Shown here one piece after another: positions 46,434-55,360 of a DNA stretch of 64,000 nt (positions are counted from its first letter, which is position 1; every line of letters begins with the position of its first letter). Both the position numbers and the translations under genes were made by a program. The notes beneath the pieces are model-generated. The model had not been told where the DNA came from. It saw only the letters and a program-made list of their open reading frames with translations, and made no database searches. Source of the DNA: Terriglobia bacterium (GTDB taxonomy: Bacteria > Acidobacteriota > Terriglobia > UBA7540); the NCBI GenBank assembly GCA_035712365.1, contig DASTAW010000052.1, positions 1 to 64,000 of the forward strand, read 5' to 3'.

Positions 46434-48494
46434 TTATCCCTGCGCCCGAATTTGAATCCCCAAGGGCTCAAGGGCGTCAATAATTCGACGACTTTGAAGT
46501 TCAACCTCATCGCCCGCCAGCGTGCGCGTCGGACTTTGAAATGTGATGCGCAACAGCAGGCTCGCGTGCCCCGCTGGAATCGTGCCTTCCGGGAGTTCGT
46601 GACTGGAACGGCGTTCAACCGGCTTCACGGATTGCAGGTCCTCAATCCCCAGCCCTCGAATCGCTTCTTCCAGCCGCCCGTACGAGGTGCTGCCGGGCAG
46701 CACCAGCGAAAAGTCGCGCTCGACTGGCGGAAATTTTGAAATCGACTTAAAACTTTTCTGGTTTAAGGGGGCCCGCAGCAAAGCGTCCAGATCGAGTTCC
46801 GCCACCCACACGGCCTGCCGCAGTTTGTAGCCGCGCGCCAAGCCTTCATTCAGGCGACCCAGCATGGCAATGGCTCCGTCCGCCGCAAGGAACCGGCCGG
46901 CAAGCCCTTCCTCGAGGTATTCAATTTGAAAGGACTCAAATCTGAGCCTGGGCAAATCAAAATCGTCCAGCACCTGTTCGACCTCACCCTTCAAATCGAA
47001 AAAGCTGATCGCCGGTCCTTTGCTGTCTACTGTCCCGGGCTCGCGGCTCCCAGTTGCACCGAGCACCAGCACACGGCGCTCATCGGGCAGTCCCTTGTCC
47101 TCCGCGCTGTAGACCTTTCCCATCTCAAAAAGGCGAAGGTCGCTGCGGTAACGGTCGAGGTTCCACTTCACCGTATGGATCATACTCGGCATCGCGGAGG
47201 ACCGCATGACGGAAGCATCCTGGCTGAGCGGATTCTCCAGAATCACCGGAGGACGGTCCGTGAATCTCGCGTTCTCCTCTGGATCGACCATGGCAGGGGG
47301 AATAATTTCACGGTATCCGAGCGCCACCAGCGTGCCACTAATTCTGAGTTCTTTCTCCCGAGTCTCGTCCGTGGCGAGCCGAGGCGGTGCGCGGCGCACT
47401 CGAGCGGGTAACCGGTTGTAGCCGTAGTGGCGGGCCACTTCCTCAATCAGGTCGACTTCCCGGTCCACGTCCAGGCGTGCCAGCGGTGGCGTCACTCGCC
47501 AGCCCTCGGTTCCCCGGCGCTCAACCTTAAAGCCGAGCGCGCGAAGCACTCGCTCGACTTCCTCCCAAAGGACTTCCTCCCCCAGAATGCGGTGGATTTC
47601 CTTTCGCCGTAGTTCGATATGGGTCCGCCACCGGGGAACGGGATAAACATCGATCGCCCCGCGCAGGACCTCGCCACCTGCGAGCTGGGCAATCAGAATC
47701 GCCGCGCGGTCAAGAGCTACCGGGGCCATCTCAATGTCGGCGCCGCGCTCGAAGCGGTGTGAAGCTTCCGTGTGCAGGCCCTGGGATTTCGAAGTGCGTC
47801 TGACGCTCGCAGGATCGAACCAGGCGCTCTCCAGCAAAACCGTATGAGTGCGGCCGGAGATCTCGGATGCTTCACCGCCCATGACACCCGCCAGAGCAAC
47901 CGGGCGACTGGAGTCCGCAATCACCAGGTCGCTGGCCGCAAGCGTTCTGTCTACGCCGTCCAGGGTCCGCAAATGTTCTCCCGGCCGGGCGGATCGGACC
48001 ACCACTTTGTGCCCTTCAAGGCGCATCAGGTCAAATGCGTGGAGCGGATGGCCCAGCTCCATGAGTACGTAGTTGGTAGCATCGGCAACATTGTTGATGG
48101 GGCGCTGGCCGATGGCCTCGAGGCGCCGCGCCAGCCACTCCGGCGAAGGCTTAACCTCAACGCCGCGGACCACGCGGCCGCAATAGCGCGCGCAGAGCTC
48201 CGGATTCAGAATCTCGATGGAGGCCTCGGTGGATGCCGGCGCGCTGATTTCCTTGCAAGTGAACTGGAGCGTCGCCAGCCGCTTGCGATAGAGCGCCGCA
48301 ACTTCCCGCGCTATGCCGTAATGGCTTAAGCAGTCGGGCCGGTTGCTGGTGACTTCCACCTCAAACACGACGTCTTCACCCACCGCCCGGAACGATTCCG
48401 CATTCAGACCTATGGAAATGAGGTCGGCCTTCAGGCGGCGGGCATCCACCGGAATTTCCACGAATTCTTTCAACCAGTTCAGGGAGACCTTCAT
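46434..48494 (-). CDS. pheT: Phenylalanyl-tRNA synthetase beta subunit, short form without the B2 domain
   Basis: PheT partners PheS in charging tRNA-Phe and carries editing. The 686-aa protein starts MKVSLNWLKEFVEIP and reaches EVEVTSNRPDCLSHYGIAREVAAL by residue 68. In typical 780-800-aa proteins an EMAP-II-like tRNA-binding OB fold (B2) lies between these segments; here it is missing. The B3/B4 editing region (NNVADATNYVLMELGHPLHAFD), the B5 DNA-binding-like fold and the C-terminal ferredoxin-like anticodon-binding domain are present. Frame is intact. Confidence 0.93.
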   Translation of the reverse strand: MKVSLNWLKEFVEIPVDARRLKADLISIGLNAESFRAVGEDVVFEVEVTSNRPDCLSHYGIAREVAALYRKRLATLQFTCKEISAPASTEASIEILNPELCARYCGRVVRGVEVKPSPEWLARRLEAIGQRPINNVADATNYVLMELGHPLHAFDLMRLEGHKVVVRSARPGEHLRTLDGVDRTLAASDLVIADSSRPVALAGVMGGEASEISGRTHTVLLESAWFDPASVRRTSKSQGLHTEASHRFERGADIEMAPVALDRAAILIAQLAGGEVLRGAIDVYPVPRWRTHIELRRKEIHRILGEEVLWEEVERVLRALGFKVERRGTEGWRVTPPLARLDVDREVDLIEEVARHYGYNRLPARVRRAPPRLATDETREKELRISGTLVALGYREIIPPAMVDPEENARFTDRPPVILENPLSQDASVMRSSAMPSMIHTVKWNLDRYRSDLRLFEMGKVYSAEDKGLPDERRVLVLGATGSREPGTVDSKGPAISFFDLKGEVEQVLDDFDLPRLRFESFQIEYLEEGLAGRFLAADGAIAMLGRLNEGLARGYKLRQAVWVAELDLDALLRAPLNQKSFKSISKFPPVERDFSLVLPGSTSYGRLEEAIRGLGIEDLQSVKPVERRSSHELPEGTIPAGHASLLLRITFQSPTRTLAGDEVELQSRRIIDALEPLGIQIRAQG

Positions 48495-48556
48495 TTGCGA
48501 TTCTTCAAAAAAGAACTGCGATCACCCGCGCAAGCCAGCGGCAGGAAATGGGGCTG

Positions 48557-49762
48557 TCAGAATTGCTCCAGAAACCGCACGTCACCCTGGTGGAAAAGCT
48601 GGATATCGTTGATGTCATACTTCATCATCGCAAAGCGCTCAACGCCCAGCCCGAACGCCCAGCCGGAGTAGCGCTCCGGATCGATGCCGCCGTGCCGCAG
48701 CACGTCCGGGTGCACCATTCCGCAGCCCATCACCTCAACCCAGCCGCTCTCCTTGCAGACCCGGCAGCCTTCCCCGCCGCAGAAGACGCAACTGATGGAC
48801 AGGTCACCGCTGGGCTCCGTAAAGGGGAAGAAACTGGGAGAAAAGTTGGTCTTGATCCGGTCGCCGAAAAATTTTTTTGCAAAATAATCCAGCGTTCCCT
48901 TCAAGTCTGCAAAGGTGACGTCGGTATCAACCGCCAACCCCTCCACCTGGTGGAACATGGTGGCGTGTGTGGAGTCCGGGTTGTCGTGCCGGTAGGCCTT
49001 CCCAGGACAAAGGATATAAAGTGGCGCCCCGTGCTTCTCCATGGCGCGAATCTGCACCGGAGATGTGTGGGTGCGCAACACGGTTTCAGAATTCACGTAC
49101 AGCGTGTCCCAGTCATCCCGCGCCGGATGGCTATCGGGAATATTGAGCGCATCAAAATTGTAATAGACCGATTCGATTTCCGGCCCCGACTCGATGGAAA
49201 ACCCAAGCCCAAGAAAGATATCTTCGATCTCCCGCATCACCTGAGTAACGGGATGGACGGAGCCCAGCGGTCTTCGGTAACCCGGCAGCGTGAGGTCGAA
49301 ACAGCTCGCGGCAGGACCGGCATCGGCGGCAGCTCCGCGCGCCCGCGCCGCGCCGCCACGGACCGGGACCTCCTGAAGAAGTTCCTCAGCATCAACGGAA
49401 GCCGCATGCCGGCGCAGTTCATTGAATGCGCGGCCCACCGCAGGCTTTAGTTCTTTTGAGGCCGTTTTCAGCCAGTTTTCGTCGATCAGCGAGACGATGC
49501 CGCCCTTGCGTGCCAGCCAGCGGTCGCGCAGGTCCTTGACCTTCTGGCCGCGCTCCCGCTCATCGGAGGCGCCCTGCGCAACCAGCGCCTGCCGCTCGTC
49601 GTCCAGATGCGCCGCAACCTCGGCGAACAACTCGCTGATGGCCTCAGGAGTACTGATGCCGAGGTCCTTCAGTGTCTTGGCGGCCTTGTGAGCGATCAGC
49701 ATCCTTGGCCGCGTTCCAGCTTTCTTTGGGGGAATCCGATTTTCAATTTCGGATCCGGACAT
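48557..49762 (-). CDS. pheS: Phenylalanyl-tRNA synthetase alpha subunit
   Basis: PheS carries the class II catalytic core for tRNA-Phe charging. The 401-aa protein has an N-terminal coiled-coil arm, then the core with LGSVHPVTQVMREIEDIF (motif 1 region), LRTHTSPVQIRAM and TFHQVEGLAVD-like FHQVEGLAVD (motif 2), and GWAFGLGVERFAMMKYDI (motif 3). Two features make it longer than the usual 340: about 25 alanine/glycine-rich residues before CFDLTLPGYRRPLG, and a possible zinc ribbon CVFCGGEGCRVC. It starts 3 nt after rplT. Confidence 0.94.
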   Translation of the reverse strand: MSGSEIENRIPPKKAGTRPRMLIAHKAAKTLKDLGISTPEAISELFAEVAAHLDDERQALVAQGASDERERGQKVKDLRDRWLARKGGIVSLIDENWLKTASKELKPAVGRAFNELRRHAASVDAEELLQEVPVRGGAARARGAAADAGPAASCFDLTLPGYRRPLGSVHPVTQVMREIEDIFLGLGFSIESGPEIESVYYNFDALNIPDSHPARDDWDTLYVNSETVLRTHTSPVQIRAMEKHGAPLYILCPGKAYRHDNPDSTHATMFHQVEGLAVDTDVTFADLKGTLDYFAKKFFGDRIKTNFSPSFFPFTEPSGDLSISCVFCGGEGCRVCKESGWVEVMGCGMVHPDVLRHGGIDPERYSGWAFGLGVERFAMMKYDINDIQLFHQGDVRFLEQF

Positions 49763-49765
49763 ATC

Positions 49766-50128
49766 TTAGCCTGCCTTCAAGGCCGTCTTCACCCGGGCTG
49801 CGAGCCCGGCAAAAGCCGGCTGGTCCATGGCAGCCATCTCGGCGAGAGATTTGCGATCAAGCTCCACGCCCAGTTTTTTCAACCCGTGAATAAACTGGCT
49901 GTAGGTCAGCTCGTGCTGCCGCGCGGCCGCGCCAATCCGCACGATCCAGAGACGGCGAAAGTCCCGCTTCTTGCGCCGGCGGTCACGATAGGCAAAGCGC
50001 CCCGCGCGGTCCGCGGCCTCTTTCATGAATTTGTAGAGCTTGCTCTTCTTGAGGAAATAGCCTTTGGTGAGCTTGGCGAGCTTCTTGCGCTGGGCGCGGC
50101 GCACAGTTCCGCGCTTGACTCTTGGCAT
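49766..50128 (-). CDS. rplT: 50S ribosomal protein L20
   Basis: The 120-aa L20 starts MPRVKRGTVRRAQRKK and has the KGYFLKKSKLYKFMKEAADRA, YRDRRRKKRDFRRLWIVRIG and YSQFIHGLKKLGVELDRKSLAEMA blocks of the family. L20 is an early 50S assembly protein and in several bacteria represses its own operon. AAGGAG-like GAAAGGAG precedes the ATG. It lies between rpmI and pheS; the gap to rpmI is unusually long. Confidence 0.98.
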   Translation of the reverse strand: MPRVKRGTVRRAQRKKLAKLTKGYFLKKSKLYKFMKEAADRAGRFAYRDRRRKKRDFRRLWIVRIGAAARQHELTYSQFIHGLKKLGVELDRKSLAEMAAMDQPAFAGLAARVKTALKAG

Positions 50129-50358
50129 GGGTTTACTCCTTTCAGAGAATTTCGGGGCAGCAAAGGCACCCTGCCCTTAGCCCTTCCGCACCCGCAAAAC
50201 ACCGCTTACAGCAAGTAAAGCATTATAGATCAGGTGTGCCGTTCCGGTGTAGTGGCACTTACGAGACTCCGCCGGCAAGCTCGAATGCCCCTCCACGCCG
50301 CGTGCCACACCAGCACCCGTCCAGATATTCTCTTGAGCGTGTATTCAGAAAGATTAGC
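50129..50358 (-). other. rpmI-rplT intergenic leader, 230 nt
   Basis: This gap is longer than usual between these genes and has no reading frame. The minus strand has a TATAAT hexamer (50228-50223) but no convincing -35 at the right distance, and a GTGCC/GGCAC hairpin upstream of it. It may hold an internal promoter or an L20-binding structure for autoregulation. I cannot identify the fold with confidence. Confidence 0.35.
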
Positions 50359-50565
50359 TTAGCGGCCGTACGGCAGCATGGCCTTCACGTGATGGACATC
50401 AGCGCCCGCGATCACGGAGGACGCTCCGAGCTTCCTTTTGCGCTTCCGCGTCTTTGAGGTCAGAATGTGGCGGGCTCCTGCGTGGCCGCTCATCACTTTT
50501 CCGCTGGCAGTCAGCTTGAACCGCTTGGCAGCGCCCTTATGCGTCTTCAGTTTCATCTTAGGCAA
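50359..50565 (-). CDS. rpmI: 50S ribosomal protein L35
   Basis: The 68-aa L35 starts MPKMKLKTHKGAAKRFKLT and contains GKVMSGHAGARHILTSKTRKRKRKL, the family pattern of a small basic large-subunit protein. It begins 2 nt after infC ends, in the conserved infC-rpmI-rplT order. Confidence 0.97.
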   Translation of the reverse strand: MPKMKLKTHKGAAKRFKLTASGKVMSGHAGARHILTSKTRKRKRKLGASSVIAGADVHHVKAMLPYGR

Positions 50566-50567
50566 AA

Positions 50568-51191
50568 CTATCCTCCGGAGGTTTCATGCACGGGCGCAGG
50601 TTTCGGCTGCTCCTGCTCCTGCGGCTGCTGTGCGCGTTGGCTGGCTGGGCGCGCGGGAGACTTCCCCGCTTTAGCCGTGGGCTTTCTTGGAGAAAAGATG
50701 GCCGACAAGTTCGGCCCCTCCTGCCGCGGGCCGATCTCCAGTTGTCCTATTTCGCTGAGGTCTTCTGCCAGGCGCCGCATCATTTCCCAGCCCAGGTCCC
50801 GGTGCGCGTTTTCGCGCCCACGAAACATGATGGCAGCCTTGACCTTCGCTCCTTCCTTCAAAAACTCAGTGATGCGGTTCCGCTTGGTCTCATAGTCATG
50901 GACCGAGATGCGAGGACGCATCTTCACTTCTTTCAGTCCGGCGGCCTTCTGGTGCTTGCGGGCTTCATGCTGCCTTTTGCTCAGTTGGTACAGGTATTTG
51001 CCGTAATTAATAATGCGGCAGACGGGCGGATTTGCCTGAGGCGCCACTTCCACCAGGTCGAGACCTTGTTCCCGTGCAATCTTCAAGGCTTCAAAGGGCG
51101 GCATCACTCCAACCTGGTTGCCATCCTCGTCGATCAGACGAATTTCCCGGGCGCGAATTCTATCGTTGATTCGAACGAAATTCCGACTGAT
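50568..51191 (-). CDS. infC: Translation initiation factor IF-3, probable AUC start
   Basis: IF-3 binds the 30S subunit and checks start codons. Family similarity begins at NFVRINDRIRAREIRLIDEDG and runs through LVEVAPQANPPVCRIINYGKY to the C-terminal domain with KMRPRISVHDYETK and IMFRGRE. I place the start at an ATC codon (51191) because AGGAGG ends 6 nt before it, the ideal distance, whereas the upstream ATG at 51218 has no such site. infC starts with AUU or AUC in many bacteria, which permits IF-3 autocontrol. About 40 residues of Ala/Pro/Gln-rich tail follow the domain. Confidence 0.93.
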   Translation of the reverse strand: MSRNFVRINDRIRAREIRLIDEDGNQVGVMPPFEALKIAREQGLDLVEVAPQANPPVCRIINYGKYLYQLSKRQHEARKHQKAAGLKEVKMRPRISVHDYETKRNRITEFLKEGAKVKAAIMFRGRENAHRDLGWEMMRRLAEDLSEIGQLEIGPRQEGPNLSAIFSPRKPTAKAGKSPARPASQRAQQPQEQEQPKPAPVHETSGG

Positions 51192-51197
51192 AAATGC

Positions 51198-51203
51198 CCT
51201 CCT
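51198..51203 (-). promoter_or_regulatory. infC ribosome-binding site (AGGAGG) deciding an AUC start
   Basis: AGGAGG on the minus strand (51203-51198) is followed by six bases and then ATC (51191). The upstream in-frame ATG at 51218 lies before this site, so the site can serve only the AUC codon. Confidence 0.65.
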
Positions 51204-51289
51204 GGTCCCATGGACCATTTTAGCTCAGAACAATGTTGGTACTTCTTGCCTTAAGGTAAGTCCTGATTTTATCGTCCACTTTCCAAAGT

Positions 51290-53227
51290 TTACCATTTAT
51301 TGGCCCGTGTGTCGATAAGTTCGCGAAGGTAAGATTTGAACTCCGAAAGAGGGCGGAAACCCGCGTCGCCCGTGTCCCGTCTCCGCACGGCCACCCCTTC
51401 GCCCTGCGCCTCGCGGTCGCCCACTACCAGCATAAAGGGGACGCGCTGGAGCTGCGCATCGCGGATGCGAGCGTTCAGTTTTTCGTTCCGGTCGTCCAGC
51501 TCCACGCGGATGCGGGCGGCGCGCAGCTCGGCGGCCACTTGGCGGGCGTAATCCATGTGCTTTTCGCTGATGGGCAGCACCACCGCCTGCACGGGCGCGA
51601 GCCAGACCGGGAACGCGCCCCCGTAGTGCTCAATCAGGACGCCAAAAAACCTTTCAATGGATCCCAGGAGCGCCCGATGGACCATCACAGGCGTGTGCGG
51701 CTTGCCGTCCGCGGCCGTGTATTCCAGTCCGAACCGGCGCGGCAGGTTGAAATCAAACTGGACCGTCGTCAACTGCCAGGGCCGTCCGATTGCGTCCACC
51801 AGCTTGACGTCGATTTTCGGACCGTAAAACACAGCTTCGCCCGGCATGTACTTGTAGGGAATCTCCATCCTCTTGAGCGTGTTCATCAACGCGCCTTCGG
51901 CCAGGTTCCATTCCTCCACTGTCCCGGCGTAGTGCTCAGCATGCTCGGGATCACGCGCGGAGAGTTCCACCTCAAACCGGTCGAAGCCAAATGTCTGGAG
52001 GACCAACTGGGCGAATTCAATGCAATCCTGGACTTCGCCTTCGAGCTGCTCCGGCATGCAGAAGATGTGCGCGTCATCCTGCGTGAACCCGCGCACGCGC
52101 AGCAGCCCGTGCATCACGCCCGAACGCTCGTAGCGGTAAACCGTCCCAAGCTCCGCCATACGAATGGGCAGCTCACGATAGCTGCGGCGGCGATCCTTAT
52201 AGATAAGAATATGGCCCGGGCAGTTCATCGGCTTGAGCTGATAGCGGTCATTTTCCACTTCCATCGGCCCGAACATGTTCTCGCGGTAAAAATTGGTGTG
52301 GCCGCTGATTTCCCATAAATGGAGCCGCATGGCGTGCGGTGTATAGACCATATCGTAGCCATGCGCGATAAGCTGCTCGCGCAGCCAGTCTTCGATCTCC
52401 TTGCGGATGATGCCGCCCTTGGGATGCCAGAAAATCAGGCCCGGCCCAGCATCTTCCTGAATGCTGAACAGGTCCAGTTCCTTGCCGAGGCGCCGGTGGT
52501 CGCGTTTCTTCGCTTCTTCCAGCTTGTTGATGAACTCGTCCAGATCTTTCCTGGAGAAAAACGCCGTGCCGTAGATCCGCTGCATCGGGTGCGACTTCTC
52601 GTCGCCCTTCCAGTGCGCTCCGGCAACGCTGAGCAGCTTGAACGCCTTGATCCGGCCTGTTGAAGGAATATGCGGGCCGCGGCAGAAATCCAGAAACTTC
52701 CCCGTCCTGTAGGCCGAGAAGACCGGCTCCGCCTTTTCCTCAATCAGCTCACACTTCAGGAACTCGCCCATCTTCTCGAAAATCTTCAGCCCCTCCGCCT
52801 TGGGGAAATAGACCCGTTCGTACGGGATGTCGGCGTCCGCCAGCTCCTTCATTTTGGCTTCGATCCGGGCCAGGTCAGCCTCGGTAAAAGGTTTTTCGCG
52901 GTAGAAATCGTAAAAGAATCCCGTATCCGTCGGCGGTCCGATGCCGGGGTGCGCGTCCGGGAAAAGCTCGAGTACCGCAGCCGCCAGCAGATGAGCCGAG
53001 GAGTGCCGGTAGATCGTCAATCCTTCCGGCGATGAAGGCGTTATCACCTGGAAAGCGCTATCGGCTTCGAGAGGCGCGCTCAGATCCACAAGGCGATCAT
53101 CCACTTTGGCTGCCAGCGCCACCTTCGCAAGCCCCGCTCCGATCGATTGCGCCACTTCGCCAGCAGTTGTGCCCTGTGGATATTCTTTTTGAGTGCCGTC
53201 TGGCAAGGTAACCTTAACGTTTCCCAT
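51290..53227 (-). CDS. thrS: Threonyl-tRNA synthetase
   Basis: ThrS charges tRNA-Thr. The 645-aa protein has the N-terminal TGS domain (VTLPDGTQKEYPQGTTAGEVA), the N2 editing domain with HSSAHLLAAAVLELFPDA, the class II core with RYERSGVMHGLLRVRGFTQDDAHIF split over motif 2, zinc-binding Cys and His residues (NCPGH), and the anticodon-binding C-terminal domain (PVQAVVLPISEKHMDYA). The order thrS-infC-rpmI-rplT is conserved widely. A gap of about 70 nt separates it from infC. No T-box or operator-like tRNA mimic upstream is recognised. Confidence 0.97.
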   Translation of the reverse strand: MGNVKVTLPDGTQKEYPQGTTAGEVAQSIGAGLAKVALAAKVDDRLVDLSAPLEADSAFQVITPSSPEGLTIYRHSSAHLLAAAVLELFPDAHPGIGPPTDTGFFYDFYREKPFTEADLARIEAKMKELADADIPYERVYFPKAEGLKIFEKMGEFLKCELIEEKAEPVFSAYRTGKFLDFCRGPHIPSTGRIKAFKLLSVAGAHWKGDEKSHPMQRIYGTAFFSRKDLDEFINKLEEAKKRDHRRLGKELDLFSIQEDAGPGLIFWHPKGGIIRKEIEDWLREQLIAHGYDMVYTPHAMRLHLWEISGHTNFYRENMFGPMEVENDRYQLKPMNCPGHILIYKDRRRSYRELPIRMAELGTVYRYERSGVMHGLLRVRGFTQDDAHIFCMPEQLEGEVQDCIEFAQLVLQTFGFDRFEVELSARDPEHAEHYAGTVEEWNLAEGALMNTLKRMEIPYKYMPGEAVFYGPKIDVKLVDAIGRPWQLTTVQFDFNLPRRFGLEYTAADGKPHTPVMVHRALLGSIERFFGVLIEHYGGAFPVWLAPVQAVVLPISEKHMDYARQVAAELRAARIRVELDDRNEKLNARIRDAQLQRVPFMLVVGDREAQGEGVAVRRRDTGDAGFRPLSEFKSYLRELIDTRANKW

Positions 53228-53378
53228 TACTTAGAAGTCTTCTCCCATAAAAGAGTAAAGCGATACGATAACAGAGAGATTTCCAACCGGTCAAACCTAT
53301 TCGCACTGTCATTGCGGGCGAGCCTCTAATACTCGGCAACTTGAGCCGAGCCTGTGTTTCGGCACTGGTCCGCACGCG

Positions 53379-53420
53379 TGGCGGCGGCTTTACGCCGCCA
53401 TATGGCGAGGTAAACTCGCC
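53379..53420. repeat. Paired short palindromes upstream of thrS
   Basis: Two hairpins sit side by side: TGGCGGCG (53379-53386) with CGCCGCCA (53393-53400), and GGCGAG (53404-53409) with CTCGCC (53415-53420). The loops GCTTTA and GTAAA contain the TTTA/TAAA core. They lie between the thrS start and the end of a methyltransferase gene. Their form matches short repetitive extragenic palindromes; a transcription-terminator role is also possible but no T-run follows. Confidence 0.55.
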
Positions 53421-53421
53421 G

Positions 53422-54060
53422 CTACACAGGCGACGAAATGGGAGCAGAGAAAATCCCCATCCAAAATCCTTTGCGTCCGGGCAGTAGACGGGTTGTCCGG
53501 TGAATCATGTGGAAGCCACGCTCATCGAGTTCTTGGCAAAGACAGGCGGGACTGACCAGTGAAAAGTGAGGCTTTAGCTCGCGGATGGAAGAAAACCGGC
53601 TCGCAACCTCTGGTTCTCCGCCGTCGGCCGGCAACTGGAGCACAACGGATAAGTTCCCGCCGGGAGCGGCTATCGATGTGGCGTTCTCCAGGCAGCGTCC
53701 AATTCCCACGTGCTCAAAAATCAAAGCCGCATGAACAAGCTGGACAGGTTCCAGGTCAACAAGCTTTTCAGACAAATCGGCGCAGCGGAGATCAAGACCT
53801 GGCAAACCCGGATAGCGCCGACGGACAGCTTCGAGGTATACGGGGTTCAGGTCGATTCCAACAACCCGGCTGGTGATGCCCCTGTCTATGTGGTCGAGTC
53901 CGTTTCCACCGGCAATTCCCAGTATCGCAACCGATTTTGGACGGCAGCGTCGCACCACTGTTGAGAACAGGTCTGAAAGGACCTCCAGTTGACCTACGCG
54001 CACAGAAATCATGTGTCGCTCGTACTCGGAGAGAGGCACGGCCAGCCACGGGTTCGACAT
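53422..54060 (-). CDS. Probable class I SAM-dependent methyltransferase
   Basis: The 212-aa protein has a methyltransferase-like core: VAILGIAGGNGLDHID as SAM motif I, VVGIDLNPVYLEAVRRRYP as motif II with an acidic residue at the strand end, and LVHAALIFEHVGIGRCLENA further on. The last 60 residues carry FSLVSPACLCQELDERGF, as in small ubiE-like enzymes. No substrate can be inferred. It is isolated: the neighbour thrB is about 160 nt upstream on the same strand. Confidence 0.65.
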   Translation of the reverse strand: MSNPWLAVPLSEYERHMISVRVGQLEVLSDLFSTVVRRCRPKSVAILGIAGGNGLDHIDRGITSRVVGIDLNPVYLEAVRRRYPGLPGLDLRCADLSEKLVDLEPVQLVHAALIFEHVGIGRCLENATSIAAPGGNLSVVLQLPADGGEPEVASRFSSIRELKPHFSLVSPACLCQELDERGFHMIHRTTRLLPGRKGFWMGIFSAPISSPV

Positions 54061-54217
54061 TCCGATGTTTTACCTCGCCAAAGCCGCAAAACACCATCCG
54101 AACAGCGCCCTTATGTCGCCGAAGTTTTCGAAGGCGGGCCGCAACCTGCACGGCCATTACGTCCCAGCCAGGACTCTGGGATACTGAAATCGGAGCGCTG
54201 TTCGATATCGGCGTGAA

Positions 54218-55192
54218 TTAAGACAGCGATTCGCTCGTCGCGCCAGTTTCGGCCCGGCGTAAGGCAGGAAAGGTGATCTGGGGCATTGCACCATTCAGCT
54301 CCTGTGCTCCCAGATTGGTTGGCCTGAACGTCCCGTAAGTTGATGCGGTCCCGTTCTCCAGGAAGCACTGCCGCACAGCCTGGATGGCCCGGTCCGCATT
54401 CTGCCGGCTCAAAATTCCCACACCGGGGCCAGACCCGCAGACGAAAACTCCCATCACTCCGTCCATACTCACTTTGAGAGCTTCTTCCAATCCAGGCGCC
54501 GTCTTCCGATTCGCTGGAGATCCCACGGGATCCAGTCCCGCTGTGGTGCGCCGCCCCGGCAGCGAAAACAGGTCTGCGAGCGCCCGGGCACGCTCAAAGT
54601 GGAACGACGCATCCTGCCCGGCGACCTCCGGCGTGTTCCCGCCTTCGGCAGCCGCAACGAGCGACCCAATTTCCGGGGTAACAACGCTCAGCACAACATC
54701 TCCAGGCACAAAGGTCCGTCGAACCACCCGCACCGGCCCTTCCCCCACGCAGGCCACAAACCCGCCGTGCCAGGCGGCGTGCAAGTTGTCCATTCGCGTT
54801 TCGTAAATCTGCGCCAGTTCAAAAAGCGTCTTTTCGTTCATTCCCAGCCCATAGAGCCTGTCCGCCGCAATCAATCCGGCCAGCACCGCCGCGGTGCTCG
54901 AGCCCATTCCCACTCCTACCGGGACGGAACTGTAAATTTCAAAATCCGCGCCGCTGAATTCCAAGCCTTTCAAATGGAGAGCTGTTTCCATCGCCCGAAC
55001 CACCAGGTTGGTTCGGTCACGCCGTACGCGATCACCGTTCTCACCGAAGTATCGAATGCCGACATGGCCGTCCAGCCTGGGAGTGACTTTCATGTTAAAC
55101 ATGGCATCCAGCGTCAGCGCGGCGCAGTTCATCGCGCCGGCAAAATTCCCCACCGTGGCTGGCGCCTTGACCAGAACGGATCGCGATTGCAT
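54218..55192 (-). CDS. thrB: Homoserine kinase (GHMP family)
   Basis: The 324-aa protein belongs to the GHMP kinase fold: VLVKAPATVGNFAGAMNCAA at the start, the ATP loop SVPVGVGMGSSTAAVLAGLI, and GVFVCGSGPGVGIL near the C-terminus. Among GHMP kinases, homoserine kinase fits best because asd, dapA and dapB of the aspartate family are the neighbours, and the GSS loop and length are right. It would phosphorylate homoserine on the way to threonine; thrA and thrC are not in the window. AAGGAG lies 7 nt before the ATG. Confidence 0.8.
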   Translation of the reverse strand: MQSRSVLVKAPATVGNFAGAMNCAALTLDAMFNMKVTPRLDGHVGIRYFGENGDRVRRDRTNLVVRAMETALHLKGLEFSGADFEIYSSVPVGVGMGSSTAAVLAGLIAADRLYGLGMNEKTLFELAQIYETRMDNLHAAWHGGFVACVGEGPVRVVRRTFVPGDVVLSVVTPEIGSLVAAAEGGNTPEVAGQDASFHFERARALADLFSLPGRRTTAGLDPVGSPANRKTAPGLEEALKVSMDGVMGVFVCGSGPGVGILSRQNADRAIQAVRQCFLENGTASTYGTFRPTNLGAQELNGAMPQITFPALRRAETGATSESLS

Positions 55193-55360
55193 GGGATTTC
55201 TCCTTATCCGCCAAGCATAGGGTCCCAGTCGCCTGAAAGTGAAATTCCAAATTTTTATTGCCAGGATAGCTTTCAGTTATCGCCGCGGCCAGAAGCGCGA
55301 AGGGGTGGTCCGCGCCCGCGAAGTGCAAGCAACCAGGTTGCTCCCAGCCATCGCAGCTCC

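Noticed and set aside
50223-50228. TATAAT in the rpmI-rplT gap as a definite promoter
   Set aside because: No acceptable -35 hexamer lies 16-18 nt upstream, so it is noted only as part of the leader.
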